Assembly: GCA_018881555.1 (NCBI GenBank)
Contig: JACAXG010000060.1
Coordinates: 3,100,001 to 3,164,000 of the forward strand
DNA: 64,000 nucleotides
DNA from: Amblyornis subalaris
Taxonomy: Eukaryota > Chordata > Aves > Passeriformes > Ptilonorhynchidae
Direction of reading: 5' to 3'
Under the pieces are notes generated by a model. That model was not told the DNA's origin. It ran no database searches and worked only from the letters and a program-made list of their open reading frames with translations. The number at the start of each line of letters is the position of its first letter. The stretch's first letter is position 1. This document shows, piece by piece, positions 1-11,908 of this stretch. Both the position numbers and the translations under genes were made by a program.

Positions 1-516
1 ACAAGGGTATTGATTATGCACAGCGCCAATTAACAAAAAATCTGAGTCAGCACGAGTAGCAAGGCTGGGGTAAGATCTAGATGCTCTTTTTTGGTCCCTT
101 CCCTAGCAAGCCCCAGAGGCCAGTTCCTGGAGACCAGGCAGTTGTTTAGGAAACCGAAGGTCTGGGGTGACAAAATTAGTCCCTAACTCTGTCCCTAGTG
201 GTTGGCATTCTCACCACTGGGTCGGGAGAGAGCCAAGCATCCAAAGATATTTCAAGGAACCTCTTCATATTAATGTGTCTGGGCCTTACAATGCATTAAT
301 AGTGCATTAACTCACCTAAACTCACCTAAGTTGCCAACTTCACTTTGGTTATTCATCATTCAACTCTTTCTCCAAACCATCATTGCAGCTCTTGAGGACA
401 GCCACAGCTGTGAGCCAAAAGGGGTTGTTCTCATACAGAAACTTGATTTGCAGAATATCCAGACTCTTGCAAGTTGCAAGCACTGGACAGCCAAGCAGAA
501 AGCCCTTTCATGTGAT
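1..516. other. Non-coding DNA upstream of first CR1 copy
   Basis: No recognisable gene, repeat family or RNA is visible. Two overlapping short frames at 331-646 run into the CR1 element and share no recognisable protein similarity. The sequence looks like ordinary single-copy flanking DNA. Confidence 0.55.
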
Positions 517-840
517 GAAGAGCCTACAAGAAACCTGGAGAGGACCTTTTTTTAAAAGAGTACGTAGGGATAGGACAAGGGAGAATAGTTTTAAAATAAA
601 AGAGGAAAGATTTAGATTAGATACTGGGAAGAAATTCTTTATTTAGAGGATGGTGTGGTACTGGAACAGGTTGCCCAGAGAAGTGGTGCATGACCCACCC
701 CTGGAAATGTTCAAGGACAGGTTGGATGGGCCCCTGAGCAACCTGGTCTAGTGGGAGGTGTGCCTGCTCATGGCAGTGGGGGTTGGATCTAGATGAGCTG
801 TGAGGTCCCTTCCAAACCAAACCATTCTATGATTCTATGG
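517..840 (+). mobile_element. CR1 LINE, 5'-truncated 3' end
   Basis: This is the last ~320 bp of a chicken-repeat-1 (CR1) non-LTR retrotransposon in sense orientation. It covers the end of ORF2, which in CR1 encodes endonuclease and reverse transcriptase, and the 3' UTR. The degraded C-terminal region is seen around 590-700 (the RFRLD..KKFF..VV..WNRLPRE type block, here with substitutions and frame breaks). The 3' UTR ends with two exact ATTCTATG units at 824-839, the hallmark CR1 tail used in target-primed reverse transcription. Severe 5' truncation is normal for CR1. No open frame survives, so it cannot move. The left boundary is judged by eye and could shift by tens of bases. Confidence 0.93.
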
Positions 841-3800
841 TTTCTTGACCAAGATTTGAATAAAGACCCAAGGTAATATCTTCGCCCCACTGCCTCAGCC
901 TTGGAGTACAGAGAGGTTCCACCCTCAGTCTCTTTGTGCAGCCTCCTGGAAGTCACCTCTCCCTAATGTAAACTCTTGAACCCTTTGCTGAATATTTGCT
1001 TTGACAAATCTGCTACTGCAGCTGAGGATGTGCTAGCACCTGATGCATTGTCCAGAAGCTCAGCTCTTAGCTAAATGGAAGAATAGAGGCTTCTTCAGTT
1101 CATCTAGCTTTAATGAAGAGAATGAGCAGAGCAACCCCTGAGCTTAAACAGGATGAGGTTTGTTCAAGGTAGCCATTGTGTGTATGAAAATAAATGAGCA
1201 GCATGACAACTTAATCCATTTGTGGTATTTTGTCTTGGCGGTGCTGGACACAAAATTTCTGCTGAGGATCCACAGACACGTTATTGCAGCAGGATGCCAC
1301 TCTGTGCTCATGCTGGCAGTGCTCAGGCACCCCTGGCCCCCATGGTCCTGGCATCCTCCCTTGACCCCATACCTCTGTGTAGAGGGTCCTGCAGCAAGTG
1401 CACCATCAGTTCCGCAGCATGGACAGGAGGATCGACCTGTCCTACACATCTGGCCCAAGCTACAAGACTGAGTTTCAGGGCTTTCATCATGTTATAATGT
1501 TAGTATGTTCCCTGTCTTCAGATTTATAGTTGTTCATTCGTTGTCCCTGCCTCAAGCTCCTCTTCTTTCCCACTTTTACTGCAGTAAACCCAAACCCTGT
1601 ATGCTTGTGGCTATTAAAACCCAGTCCCACAATGAATGACCCTTGCACGTCATTTTTGGAGGCTGAAAGGTGAAATTGCACCCATATTTTTAGACACATC
1701 CCATGCAAAGCCTTTTTAAGTGCATTTTGGAGAACATGAGTAGTTTTCTTCTGGTAACATTGTCATGACATAAGCTCTGTACACCCATCCTCAGCAGCAG
1801 TAGCTGGTTATATTACAGTAGCTTTCTCCAGGGTTAGGTTTCCTCCATGCAAACACACATAGTACTGTTTCTGACTTCAGACCCCAAAGAACTTAAAAAT
1901 TTATTTCCCCTTTACAGATGAGGGCCACAGTCCCATACAAGATCAGCAGCAATTCCAAGAACTGACCTGACATTTTCAAAAGCTTCAGCCTGGTCATGTT
2001 TTTCCTCTACAGATGCCTTCTTCAGTTGCTTTCCATCCACCCTAACCCTGTCTTTGAACTTTGAAGGGCAACAATCTCACCCAGATTTTGTTAAGGAACT
2101 GTTGTCACTAAATACCAGAGGACTTTGTTTCTTTTGTTTTGCTAGGTTCTGATGTTGTTACCACAACAGAAAACAAGACCAGTCCGGGATTTTTTCTTTT
2201 AAATTTTTAAAAAATAGTGCCAGATTTTGTATACCAAGTTCCAGTGAAAAGCAAATGCTTACAGGAGTTGTAAAGCCAGCATGTTTCCAAAACAGCCTTT
2301 GCCATGGGTGCAGTCCTACAGCTGTACGGAAAGCAGTCTGAATTCCATTGCCTTCCCTGCTAGTCCAGTGATGTGCCGATACTCTGCCTGGCTGAGCAGC
2401 CCACTGTACCTCACGGATGGGTTTCACACCAACTTAAAATCACTGTAACAGAATCACTCTTGATTTGCCATCTTTTTTGTTTTTCTTAAGAAAGTAAATT
2501 AAGTTGAAAACTGCTCATGAGAGGTGAAATTCCAAGGGTGGGGAAGGTGAGGTAATAAAGATTTCTGTAAAAGCTCATATCCATCATGCTCCAAAATCTG
2601 TGGCGTGTATGGTAGCTGGGCCCTTTGCTCTGGCAGAGCTAAGGCAGAGCACTCATTCATCACTCATTGAGAGCAATTTCATGCTGGGAAATAGCCAGGG
2701 GAGTGGTGAATCAGCCAGAACACAAGAGTGTCACTCAGACAACAAAGAGGGGAAAAAAAGGCAAGTTTGAAAAATGAGGGAGGTTTTGCATGTCAGAGAT
2801 TTNTGGTCATCAAGGTCTTCCAGGAAAGACTAGGAATAAAATTGCTTCATGCACATTTTCAAATTGGCAATGTTATGTCTGAACTTGGCCTCAGGAGTCC
2901 CTTCAGAGTCAAGAGAAAGAATAGTACACCAGTAAAGTGCAATTCACTTGTCTAATGTTGGAGGTGTGTTCCAGTTTGGGGTAACTCTTACACAGAAATG
3001 TCAGTTTCTCTCCACTGACTTTAGCTCAGCTGTTGAATACTTACATCATATGTATCCAAAGGCCGGTGAATAAATTGCACCAGGTATTTCTAAAGAAGAA
3101 CACCAGCTACTAAGTCGTGTAAGCTCTGTGCAGGTGTTGCTTGGTGGCATACTGTTGGCCTTCATAAAAGCAGTGGTGCCATCCCCTTCCTTTAAAACAT
3201 GGGAAAACAATACATATTTCTTTAAATGTTTATTTATTTAAATAGCAACTATATTTTTTAAAAATTCATTTTGGTACTTGCACCACATGTCTCTCATGAA
3301 CCAATAAGCCACTGCTTTCTGTAGAGTCAAGCCTGCACACAAGAAATGGTGCTGGTGTGTTTGTCTCAGCTGAATACAAACATTCGCTGGTTCAAGCTTC
3401 TTGTGTAATGAGGAGGCAGAAATACATCCTTCTGGCTTGTGCCAGCAGTCACTAGCAAGTAATGCAACTTCTCACTTAATAAGGAGACAAGAGACACCTT
3501 GCCTGTACGTTTGCCCTTGTGTCCTTCCCAGCAGCAAGGCCCCTACACACCTCCCACCAAAGACAGATTTTGTCCCTGGCCGGAGTGAGATTGAGCTCAG
3601 GCCCTGAGCTACCTGTATTATTGCAAATGCTCGGTGGATTTATTTATGCCTGTGGCATAAATAGTTCCTTCTCTCCACAGGACACGTAACGCCTCTGGAA
3701 TTCAGCGAGAGGAGACACAGGCACAGGCACAGGCAGACTCCGGCACAGCCAGGTGCTCAAGTGCAGGTACACACATGTGTGGCCATCCCTGCACAGCTCT

Positions 3801-5753
3801 GAGAGGGCAGCACCCCTTCACCAGCAGGGTCTGCCGCTGCCCACACCTGCCAGCTGCCAGCCCTGCCCACCTGAGGGTCGCTGCCGCTATAGCATCGCTG
3901 CCGGCAAGAAAGGGGGATTTGGTTAGGAAAAAAAAAGAACATTATAGACAGCCAGTTTATGAATCCTGCATGCTATCAACATTAGTAGGGAGCAAGTTTG
4001 TCATTCCACCTGGGGAAAAGAGGCTTCTGCAAGAAGGATGTCGTGGGAGAAGTGGGAAGTCACTTTGCCCGAATTGCATTACACTTCATTTTTGTGTCTG
4101 TGCCTTCACTGCTGTGTTTCACACACCTGGCTCCTATGCCCACTGAATCCATGGGAGACAGAGCATCCAAAAGAAAGCAGCAACAGGAAAAACAGACACC
4201 AAAAGCATGACCGGCCCAAGAGGAAAATGGAGAATAGGGATACACCATTGCCCTGGAAATAAATAAATATCCTTTAAAGAGAGGAATGACATGAGGATTC
4301 TGCTGTCTGGGTGTAAAAAAGCTGACTTGGACAGCACCTGCCCTGGTGTCGAGAAAGTGTAAACCCTGCCCCTCAACCACCCCACAGCTCAGGGCTGGCA
4401 GAGCTCCTACACCAGGAACAGACACTGGACACAGAGGCAAAAGGGCTCTATGCACTTCACGTAGGCAAAGTAAACCCCCTTGGGAGTCAACATGCCAAGT
4501 GGCCTTCCTCAGAGTGGTGCCTCAGACCTGGCACATGGTTTCTTTGTGCTTCCCCTGCTCAGTGTATCTGATCCTGCTGAGATCCTGCTCTGGATCAATT
4601 CAGTGCCTAACATGGAAGGACCACAGCCCTTGCTTTGGAGAACCACCTCAACACACAGGAGCACGGAGCCCATAGACTGCAACAGTAGTTGTAGTAGTAG
4701 ACCACAGTAGTACATTTTGGCAACAAGGCACTTTTAACTATCAGAACCTATCCAGACACCTCTTCACCCAGGTTAGCCCATTAGCTGGGCAGGGGAAAAC
4801 AGAGCAGAGAAGCAGCAAGGAGGTGCACGCCCTGCCAGGAGTGCCAGTGCTGAGCTGTGCAGAGCTGGCATCTGGTCCTGCTGCCCAGGCAGCCAGTGGC
4901 AGCCCTGCCTCCAACCCACCTCGGGTCTGCTGGGAAAGCTGAGCTTCTTGGCAAGCCACCTTGCACGCCTAGCTGAAAATAGCGCTGTTTTTGCCAAAAC
5001 ATACACTCAGGGCTTGGATTCAACAATGCTGCATCAGCAGCTCGTAATCAAGTTGACACGGGCTGATTGTTTATTGAAAGAGAAGGGGGAAATCGTGATT
5101 TGACCGGATTCGGTAAAAACCAAATAAGCCAGAGGAGAGGAGCTGGGTTTATTTGCACATGACAGGAAATCTTTTCAGTGGACTTGTGACAACTCAGACC
5201 TTGACCTGCTGTCTCTTCTGCGTGCAGCCAGGGTGGTGGGGTGGTCTGTGAACTTGGGAAGGACTGGAGTGAAGTCTGAGCAGGATGCGAGGGAGGAGCA
5301 GAGCATTTATTTGTGCAGTGCAAGGCATGTGTATGAGCTTTCAGCAGAGAAATGGGGAGAAAGAAAATATGGAGGGAGGAGAAAAGGAATGCTATAAAAT
5401 GCAGTATGTAAACTGCCAATCATGGCGGTGGCAGTTTGTGCGTGCGATATACGACTTTCATCTTTGCTCATTATTTTATATTCATTTCTTTCCTCTTTGG
5501 CTCAAGCAAAGTCAATTCCCCCAGGGTAGGATAGAGTGGCTTTCCAGCCTCCTCTGTTTACTGTCCTGGGTTCCTGGCTGAAGCCGAAGCAATGGTTTTT
5601 TTATTTGCTTGTTTTCTTTCAGTTTGATTCTTGAGATCTGAACTTCTGCCTCCCAGACTGCCTGAGATATTGCTGCTCATTCATCCCCCTGCCCATGGCA
5701 GGATCTTCTGAGCGTGGCACAGGTCCCTCCTCTCCTGAAGGGCAGACGCCAGC
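841..5753. other. Non-coding DNA, no gene recognised
   Basis: Open frames here are short, overlap on opposite strands and lack known domains. Directly after the CR1 there is an AATAAA at about 857, which may be fortuitous. A 120-bp open stretch at 1383-1502, flanked by AG and GTATGT, is the only exon-like candidate and is weak. An AT-rich patch lies near 3220-3270 and GTA-rich triplets at 4684-4700. A pyrimidine tract ending in CAG at 5596-5622 precedes the 257-codon frame. Confidence 0.5.
3716..3735. repeat. Short CACAGG hexamer array
   Basis: Three exact tandem CACAGG units plus a partial fourth. They lie in a locally GC-richer stretch (about 3.65-3.92 kb). A minor minisatellite-like array with no evident function. 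Confidence 0.75.
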
Positions 5754-6527
5754 ATGGGTGATGTGGGGACTTGTTTTCCAGAACAGCTGAGCTATCAACC
5801 CTCCTTGGTCCTCAGTGGGCTCCTGGGCACCGTGACTCAGAAAATCTCATGGCCTGTGACACCTGAAGGTGACACAGGGGAAAGGCTGCTGTCCTCAAGC
5901 TTTCTGACTACAGGAATACCCTGCAGTAGATGCAACCTCCTGGACGAGAGCAGCACATACGCTGATGAGCACTGGAAAGAGGGATCTGGTAATCATCATG
6001 GAAGAAGGGAGGAAGAGGGGAATTACGTGCAGACTACGGCCCAAGCCAGGAACCAGGGCAGGCAAGCTGGGCTTCCGGGCAGGACTGAGAAGCATTCACA
6101 CCCTTCCCCGCAGCAAGGATGCCTCAGTCTGTGGCAATGGTTTCCTCAGCAGTTTCCAGCATGTTCCTGGGTTTTTCTGTGCTTTCTGCAGCTGTCTGCT
6201 CCTAACATAAACACCAGGTTGCTCCAGACAGGGGGATGCCAGAGACCAGACTCTAGGGGTGGCTGTACCTTATCTCACTATTGTGCCATTTCCAGCATGC
6301 AGCTCTGGGACACCAAGCTGAAGGTGGCGGGTTTTCCATTTACCACAGTGGAAAGTATTCTTCACCTTGTCGACTCAGCCTTGGGGGCTCTTCCGCTGCT
6401 CCTCTACCATAATTACCTCAATCACACGTGCTGGCAGGCTGCATCTCCCAGTGCCCCCTGCCTGATGCTACCCTTAACAGATTTAGCTTTGAGCCGGGAT
6501 GGACACTGCCCGCTGCTAGCACCATAG
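5754..6527 (+). other. Uncharacterised 257-codon open frame
   Basis: This is the longest uninterrupted ATG-started frame in the window. The start codon has a favourable vertebrate initiation context (A at -3, G at +4). A pyrimidine-rich tract ending in CAG at 5596-5622 could act as a splice acceptor upstream. I recognise no domain, transmembrane segment, signal peptide or repeat in the product, which is rich in Ser, Leu, Pro and Gly as expected from translated GC-richer non-coding DNA. A shorter frame overlaps it on the minus strand (5895-6095). In 64 kb of six-frame space a stop-free run of this size is unusual but not decisive. It may be a chance frame or part of a non-coding transcript; I do not assign a function. 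Confidence 0.15.
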
Positions 6528-6841
6528 AGGCTGACCCTCCCAGAATGACAGCATCACGTGCAAGCAGTCTCCCAGCTCCCACTCGAGAATGGGGCACAGG
6601 GGCTGTGATTGCTGCTTACTCCACAAGTGCATTGAGAAGTGACCAGGGATGATTCACAGACAGGAGCGTTTCTGCAGTGGTGGCTCTCAGCTTCTCTTGT
6701 CCCACAGAAAAGGGGATTTTTTGCACCTGTTTCCATCCAGGAGGGCTGTATCAGGCCGCCAAGGAAGGAATATTGCATGGGAAGCTCCTAAGTCACCTGT
6801 CAGCCTGTGGCTGTCCTCGTGAGGGCAGAGGAAGGAGCAGG

Positions 6842-6868
6842 AGTTGCACAGGACATGCCTGTGCAACT
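6842..6868. repeat. Perfect 11-bp inverted repeat (hairpin 1)
   Basis: AGTTGCACAGG at 6842-6852 and its exact reverse complement CCTGTGCAACT at 6858-6868 are separated by the 5-nt loop ACATG. It abuts a second hairpin that starts at 6869. It could form a compact stem-loop in RNA or single-stranded DNA. No known RNA family is recognised, and the stem is too short for a typical pre-miRNA. Confidence 0.85.
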
Positions 6869-6902
6869 TGACCTTCAGCAGGCAAGGCTGCCTTGAAGGT
6901 CA
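6869..6902. repeat. Inverted repeat with bulge (hairpin 2)
   Basis: TGACCTTCA at 6869-6877 pairs exactly with TGAAGGTCA at 6894-6902. Inside, AGGCA (6880-6884) pairs with TGCCT (6889-6893) around a 4-nt loop, leaving a 2-nt GC bulge at 6878-6879. The element starts immediately after hairpin 1, so the two form a 61-bp double stem-loop. The outer arms also carry the nuclear-receptor half-site type sequence TGACCT/AGGTCA in everted orientation with wide spacing. Function is unknown. Confidence 0.85.
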
Positions 6903-9900
6903 CCCCAAGCACCTCTAGGCCCTGCTCACCATGCTGATACAAATCAAGCCAGTGAGCATTTCCAGTGCCAAGATCAGTGTGGATCAAAGATTATTCCTCT
7001 CGCTGCTGTGGCAATACAAATGAAGTCGTGTAGCAGAGGGTTAAGACAACTTTCATGCTGAGCTAATCCCTGCCTGAGAGACACCACTGAGCTGCAGGAA
7101 CCAGGTCACAGTTGCCCATGCCCCAAGCTCTCAGTGGCAGTGCGGTGGCATGGTCCACCCCAGCGCCGACGTCAAGAGCTATGGCTCAGCACCCTCAGTC
7201 TGAGGCGCCAGTGGATNTTGCTCAGATATGGATATCCACGAGCCTGAGCAGCCTGGGGAGACATTAAACTGCTCCCAAAATGGCAGCATCCAATGCAAGT
7301 TTCAGGCTTGCTACTCCAAAGTTCAACTTTGTTTTTCACGGCTTAGTTAAAAAATTGAAAAATGTCAAAGCAGGACTGTTTGCAAACTCTGGGAGTAGCA
7401 CAGTGCTGGTGCTGAGGTCCTGAAAGTGCTTTTTCATTTGCTATTAAAAGAACCTGCCTCCATAAAATTCATGTAAAATATCACTGAAAATGAAATAGCT
7501 TCATTTTTATCATTAAATCTTGAGAGGGAAAACAACTTCTTAGATGCTGAAGACATTCAACACTACTTGTTCTATACTGCAAACAACCTTTCCCAAGGAT
7601 ATCACCTGACACAAGTCTTTGAGGCCTTGGCATCTGGATCTCAGTTCTGAAACTGGACTCCCCTGTCTGTTTTTTTGGTAAACCTCTGCCACTCTCTTCC
7701 AGATTCCAGCTAAAGCCTGCCAGCTACAAAGGAGGAGATGAACCCTTTGGGACTTTTGTCCAAGTCTGTCAGCTTAGTCACTGCTGGATCTGCTGTCTTC
7801 TGCTGGTGAGAAACATGCCTGTCCCCGGTAGGACCAACCCAAACCCAATGATGCAGGCAGGCAGCACAAAGAAATCAAATAAAAGAGTACTTTGCAACTA
7901 TAAAAGAGGATCAGATGTTTTAAGGTGTGATACCTACCTAAAGAGCCAACTTTTGGAAGAGTTAGTCATTCAAAGGCCAAGTTAAACAGGACGCAATCAA
8001 AGCTTCGTGGCTATCCAGGGACAAGCTGGGTTTGTGAATGACACTGGAGGTGGAGCCTCCCTGAGTCACCAGCTTGTTTTGTTTAACTTGGCCACATCTA
8101 TGGATAACCCCTTGTAACTTGGCTGTCTTCAGCAGTTTCACACCTTTAAACAACTGCCTTTCTTTCGTTAACTCATTCTCTTAACTTTGCTCCAGAGTAA
8201 ATGGTTTTGGCCTGCTGCATTTTCTTTTCTTTCAATTTCAGGCAAACCCATAAAGTGACAAGACTGTACTCACCAGCTTTCTACCTAGTGATGANTAAAG
8301 CCAGTAAAGCATCCTGGCACAATGCAAGTAGGAAAAATGTTTGCACTGAGAGCAGACACCTCATCCACTATTGTACCTTTGGTTTACAGCACACATACCA
8401 GAACTCGCAGACATCTGGAAACCTGCGTTTTCCCAAATCGATTGCCAATAGGCCTAAACACACCACAGGCATGTCTATACCCTCCTTTTTCGTCTGCACC
8501 ACTTGTAAGTGAAATCTCACACATCCCTTGGACTGGCAAAGCACACCACTCACCTTCCCTTTCACAGCTCCCTTTTAACGGAGAGACAGCATGTGTGGTA
8601 GGGATCACCACCACAGGTCTGGATATGAACCCATAAATGTTCCTCAGTAGTGAAGCTCAGGCTTTCAAGCAAGGCTTAGGGACTCTCATCTGATCTCAGG
8701 GCGTATTTTTAAGCAGTTTCTCAAGGATGGCCTTCCCCTACGTTGCTGTTACCTCAGCACAATACATCTCNACGGGCTGTGACAACAGCCTGAGTGCATG
8801 CATTGGTTTCCCAGCTCCAGGACAAAGCGTACCAGAAGAATGCCAGGTTTTTAACACATTGTTAGATCCTGGCTCCACTCCCCCACCACACCATTAAGGG
8901 CCTGCATGTCATCAGTGACTCCCAGCTCCTGCTTGTCCATAGCCCTTTTCCAGTGTGACAGTGATGACAGGAAGATGCAGCTGCCAGGATCGTGGGACCA
9001 TTGGGTGCCCATATCCACATCCCTCTCCAACTTCACAGACTTAGGGAAGGGTAGGAAAGGGGATGCTCCCCCTCACCATTCTTGTCGTTTTCAGAAGACT
9101 ATGCCATCGTGGCTATGTTATCCTGCCTGGTTGGGTATAACTTGACTTCTCTGGGGAAGCTGTCAGTGCTGGCCTCTGAGGCGGAATGGCCAGGTAGCTG
9201 CCAGGCATGGTAGGGCACAAAAACCCTGGGCATTTCAGATGAGTAGCCTCNGGATTACATTGTGCAACTGCTTTATGTGCTTTGGAACTTCTAAAGAACT
9301 AATTCTTTTCATTATAATGTGATCACAAAGTTTTGTTAGCAAGCNGCCACTTTAACCTCACAGGTAGTATGCTGTATTTGAAGGTGTTTGGGGGTGTCTG
9401 TACATACCTCTGCCGTACTGCACACTGAAGTTATAGTCAAAGCTGAAGAATTTTGATCCTCAAAAGTCTCTTCATCAGTGGTGCTGGATTTGAAAACTGG
9501 CCTAAACAAAATGAAATTTAAGTCAGAAGTATAGGATGAAGAATCATTTCTGGGTGACCAGGTCTGCAGCAGCAAGCAGAAAGCAAGCACATGCCTTACC
9601 TCTGCTGTTCCTGGCTGCACATCCACAACAGGAGTATCCAGGTTGGCTAGACAACCTCTCACCACTGGTACTTAGCTGAAACTCATCAGTTAGACAGCTG
9701 CTCCACATTTTGTCCACCTCCCAGTCCAGATGTTCAGGGCACTGGACACTTGGAGCACCATCCCCATAGGATGTTACTTGGTTGGGATGTAACCCTCAAA
9801 AGCCTCTGGATGGAAGATGTTTCATGAAAATGAATAGAAACGGCAAGGAATATTTATTTGCTTCATAGCCTTTGAGAATTCCAGAGAGGACCAAGATCCT

Positions 9901-11379
9901 GCTGTGCTAGGTGATGCACTTGAATAGCAAACCAGCAATTTCCATTTTGCCCTTTCCCAGGAACGAGAATTAGAGCAGTCCTTCCACAGTAATTTCCCTG
10001 ACACATTTGAAATGCAGATATGCTGGCTTCTCTTTGCAGTTAGCTTGGAAAACACTGTTTGTGCCTCTATTTCAATGATTATTTTGTCCATTTATGTGTC
10101 TACTTAGTATTTAATATAGAAAGAAAAAAAATNAATCACTCTTTCTACCCCTCCGATTGACTGCACTAAGATAAAATGTTGCACAAGTAAAGAAATTTAA
10201 AAATGATTGAACTTACTATAGGAAAATAATTGCAGAATTCAACTGAGATTAATAGAACAAAATAAGTTTATGTGGCATTTCTTTCGCATTTTTTAGGAGA
10301 AGCAGCTTACTATTTATGAAGTATGTGCTGTGATCTCAATGATCCTTTTTTCCTAGTATGGAGTCCCTATTTTTTAAGATAAGCGGTGTGTTGGTTGCTA
10401 TACCTGGAAAAAAATACTTCTTCAGACATGATTTGGAGAGAGAAAGGATGGAATGGCCTTTTTGTACAGCTTGATGGATGTCTTTGACATTTCAATCTGA
10501 ACAGTAAATACCATAAATCATGTCAGCAACACAGCCAGGATCCAAACCCCAAATGCACTGAAGCCCTAGGCCCAAATATCAGCCACCCGTTGAGAGTACT
10601 TCTGTGAGCTTATTTTGCTCTAAAGGACAATGGGTGAGAAGAAGTAATGGATGGTGGGCATGGCCTTAACACTGGAAGGTGGAAAACACTCTAATATTTA
10701 CTGACTGANAAAGGCTGGGAAATAAGGCTGCTGCATACAATATTTCTTGCAACTGATGGCAAAATTCATAATTTTCTGCCCATCTGTCTTTCTGACTGTA
10801 ATCATTCAACCCATAGGCACACTTCAGCCCAGCTACTCCGGGTCGTAGAGTTCTTAATTTCCTATGGGTTTTGTGGAAACCAGTGACTGGATGGAAAGGA
10901 CTCAAAGTGCTGCCTGGCCAGAGGGTAAAGGCTGCAGCCTGAGTCCGACACTGATTCGCTCTTTGCTATTTGCAGCTGAAAGATTCAAAGGGTCACCCCT
11001 CACCCTTGAGAAGAGGAATTTAGATGGAAAGAGTAGAACCTGTTAAACCACTCTAATTTTAAAGTGTCTGCCATATGGAAGGTGCAGAGAGACAATGTGT
11101 GTTTTGCAGCACAGGCGGTGGAGACAGCAGTATTGAGACAGTCTTGCTGTTACACACTGCTCCTGTCAGGTGCATTAACACAAACACGTCTTCTTTGCTG
11201 AAGACGCTGCTCTGTTGCACCAAGCTGCACACTCTTCAGGACATACCCAAATGCTCCTCAAGTACCTTCCAGTCCCACCCCAGACACATGTACAGTCACA
11301 CTTCAGAGCATATGAGCCATATCTGCAGGATTTTCAATCCACGACTTTTGTTCCCTTTTACTAAGTGCTAGAAGCAATA
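6903..11379. other. Non-coding DNA, no gene recognised
   Basis: No conserved frame, transposon or RNA gene is seen. Short frames occur on both strands (for example 8201-8636 + and 9336-9665 -) without domain similarity. Isolated N bases occur at 7217, 8295, 8771, 9251, 9345, 10132 and 10708. AT content rises around 10.1-10.4 kb. Confidence 0.5.
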
Positions 11380-11545
11380 TTAAAAAAGCTCTGAATGGCT
11401 TAATGAAATGGAGGCCTGAGTTTTCAAGAAGACACCAGCCCTATCACAACCTTGACTATAATTGCATTAATAGCAATTGGACTGTTTAACCTGCTGTAGT
11501 TCACTAATTGCAAACCTTGTTTCCTCTTTTAAAAAAGTTGGGGGA
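11380..11545. other. AT-rich candidate conserved non-coding block
   Basis: An AT-rich stretch with several TAAT/ATTA cores and a small inverted repeat: AATTGC at 11460-11465 and GCAATT at 11473-11478 around ATTAATA. Such blocks resemble developmental enhancers or other conserved non-coding elements in vertebrates. That is inference from composition only; no conservation data are available here. Confidence 0.2.
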
Positions 11546-11855
11546 TTTTAAGGCTTCCTGAAGGGCTGTCAGTTCGACTCAACATCTGCATTTCTTTTCT
11601 TAATTCCAAAAAAGCAAGTTGACTTTATTAATATCTCAGCTGGGGGAACAGGGTGTTCACTCAGTGATGGCACAACATGGGCTGCCCAAATTTGTCTGAA
11701 TCCCAGGAAGGGGCAGAAGGGGCAGAATGAGATGTAATGTGGTCTCCTCCTTTGTCTTCTTCTTCCTCCTTTTTTCGCATTTGCTTGGTCCCTCATGAAG
11801 CTGACTGGCTTTCACAGTGCTGCTGGGACTCCCTCTATATTAATATAGAAATAGT

Positions 11856-11908
11856 CATATATATACATATATATTTGTATACGTGTGTGTGTGTGTATGC
11901 ATGTGCAC
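11856..11908. repeat. AT/GT compound microsatellite
   Basis: An alternating purine-pyrimidine tract: interrupted (AT)n and (TA)n, then (GT)7 at 11883-11896, then ATGCATGTGCAC. It is a compound dinucleotide microsatellite, probably length-polymorphic, and the GT part has Z-DNA potential. Confidence 0.9.

Noticed and set aside
617..820. 67-codon minus-strand frame
   Set aside because: It lies entirely inside the CR1 3' end on the opposite strand and is a shadow of that repeat.
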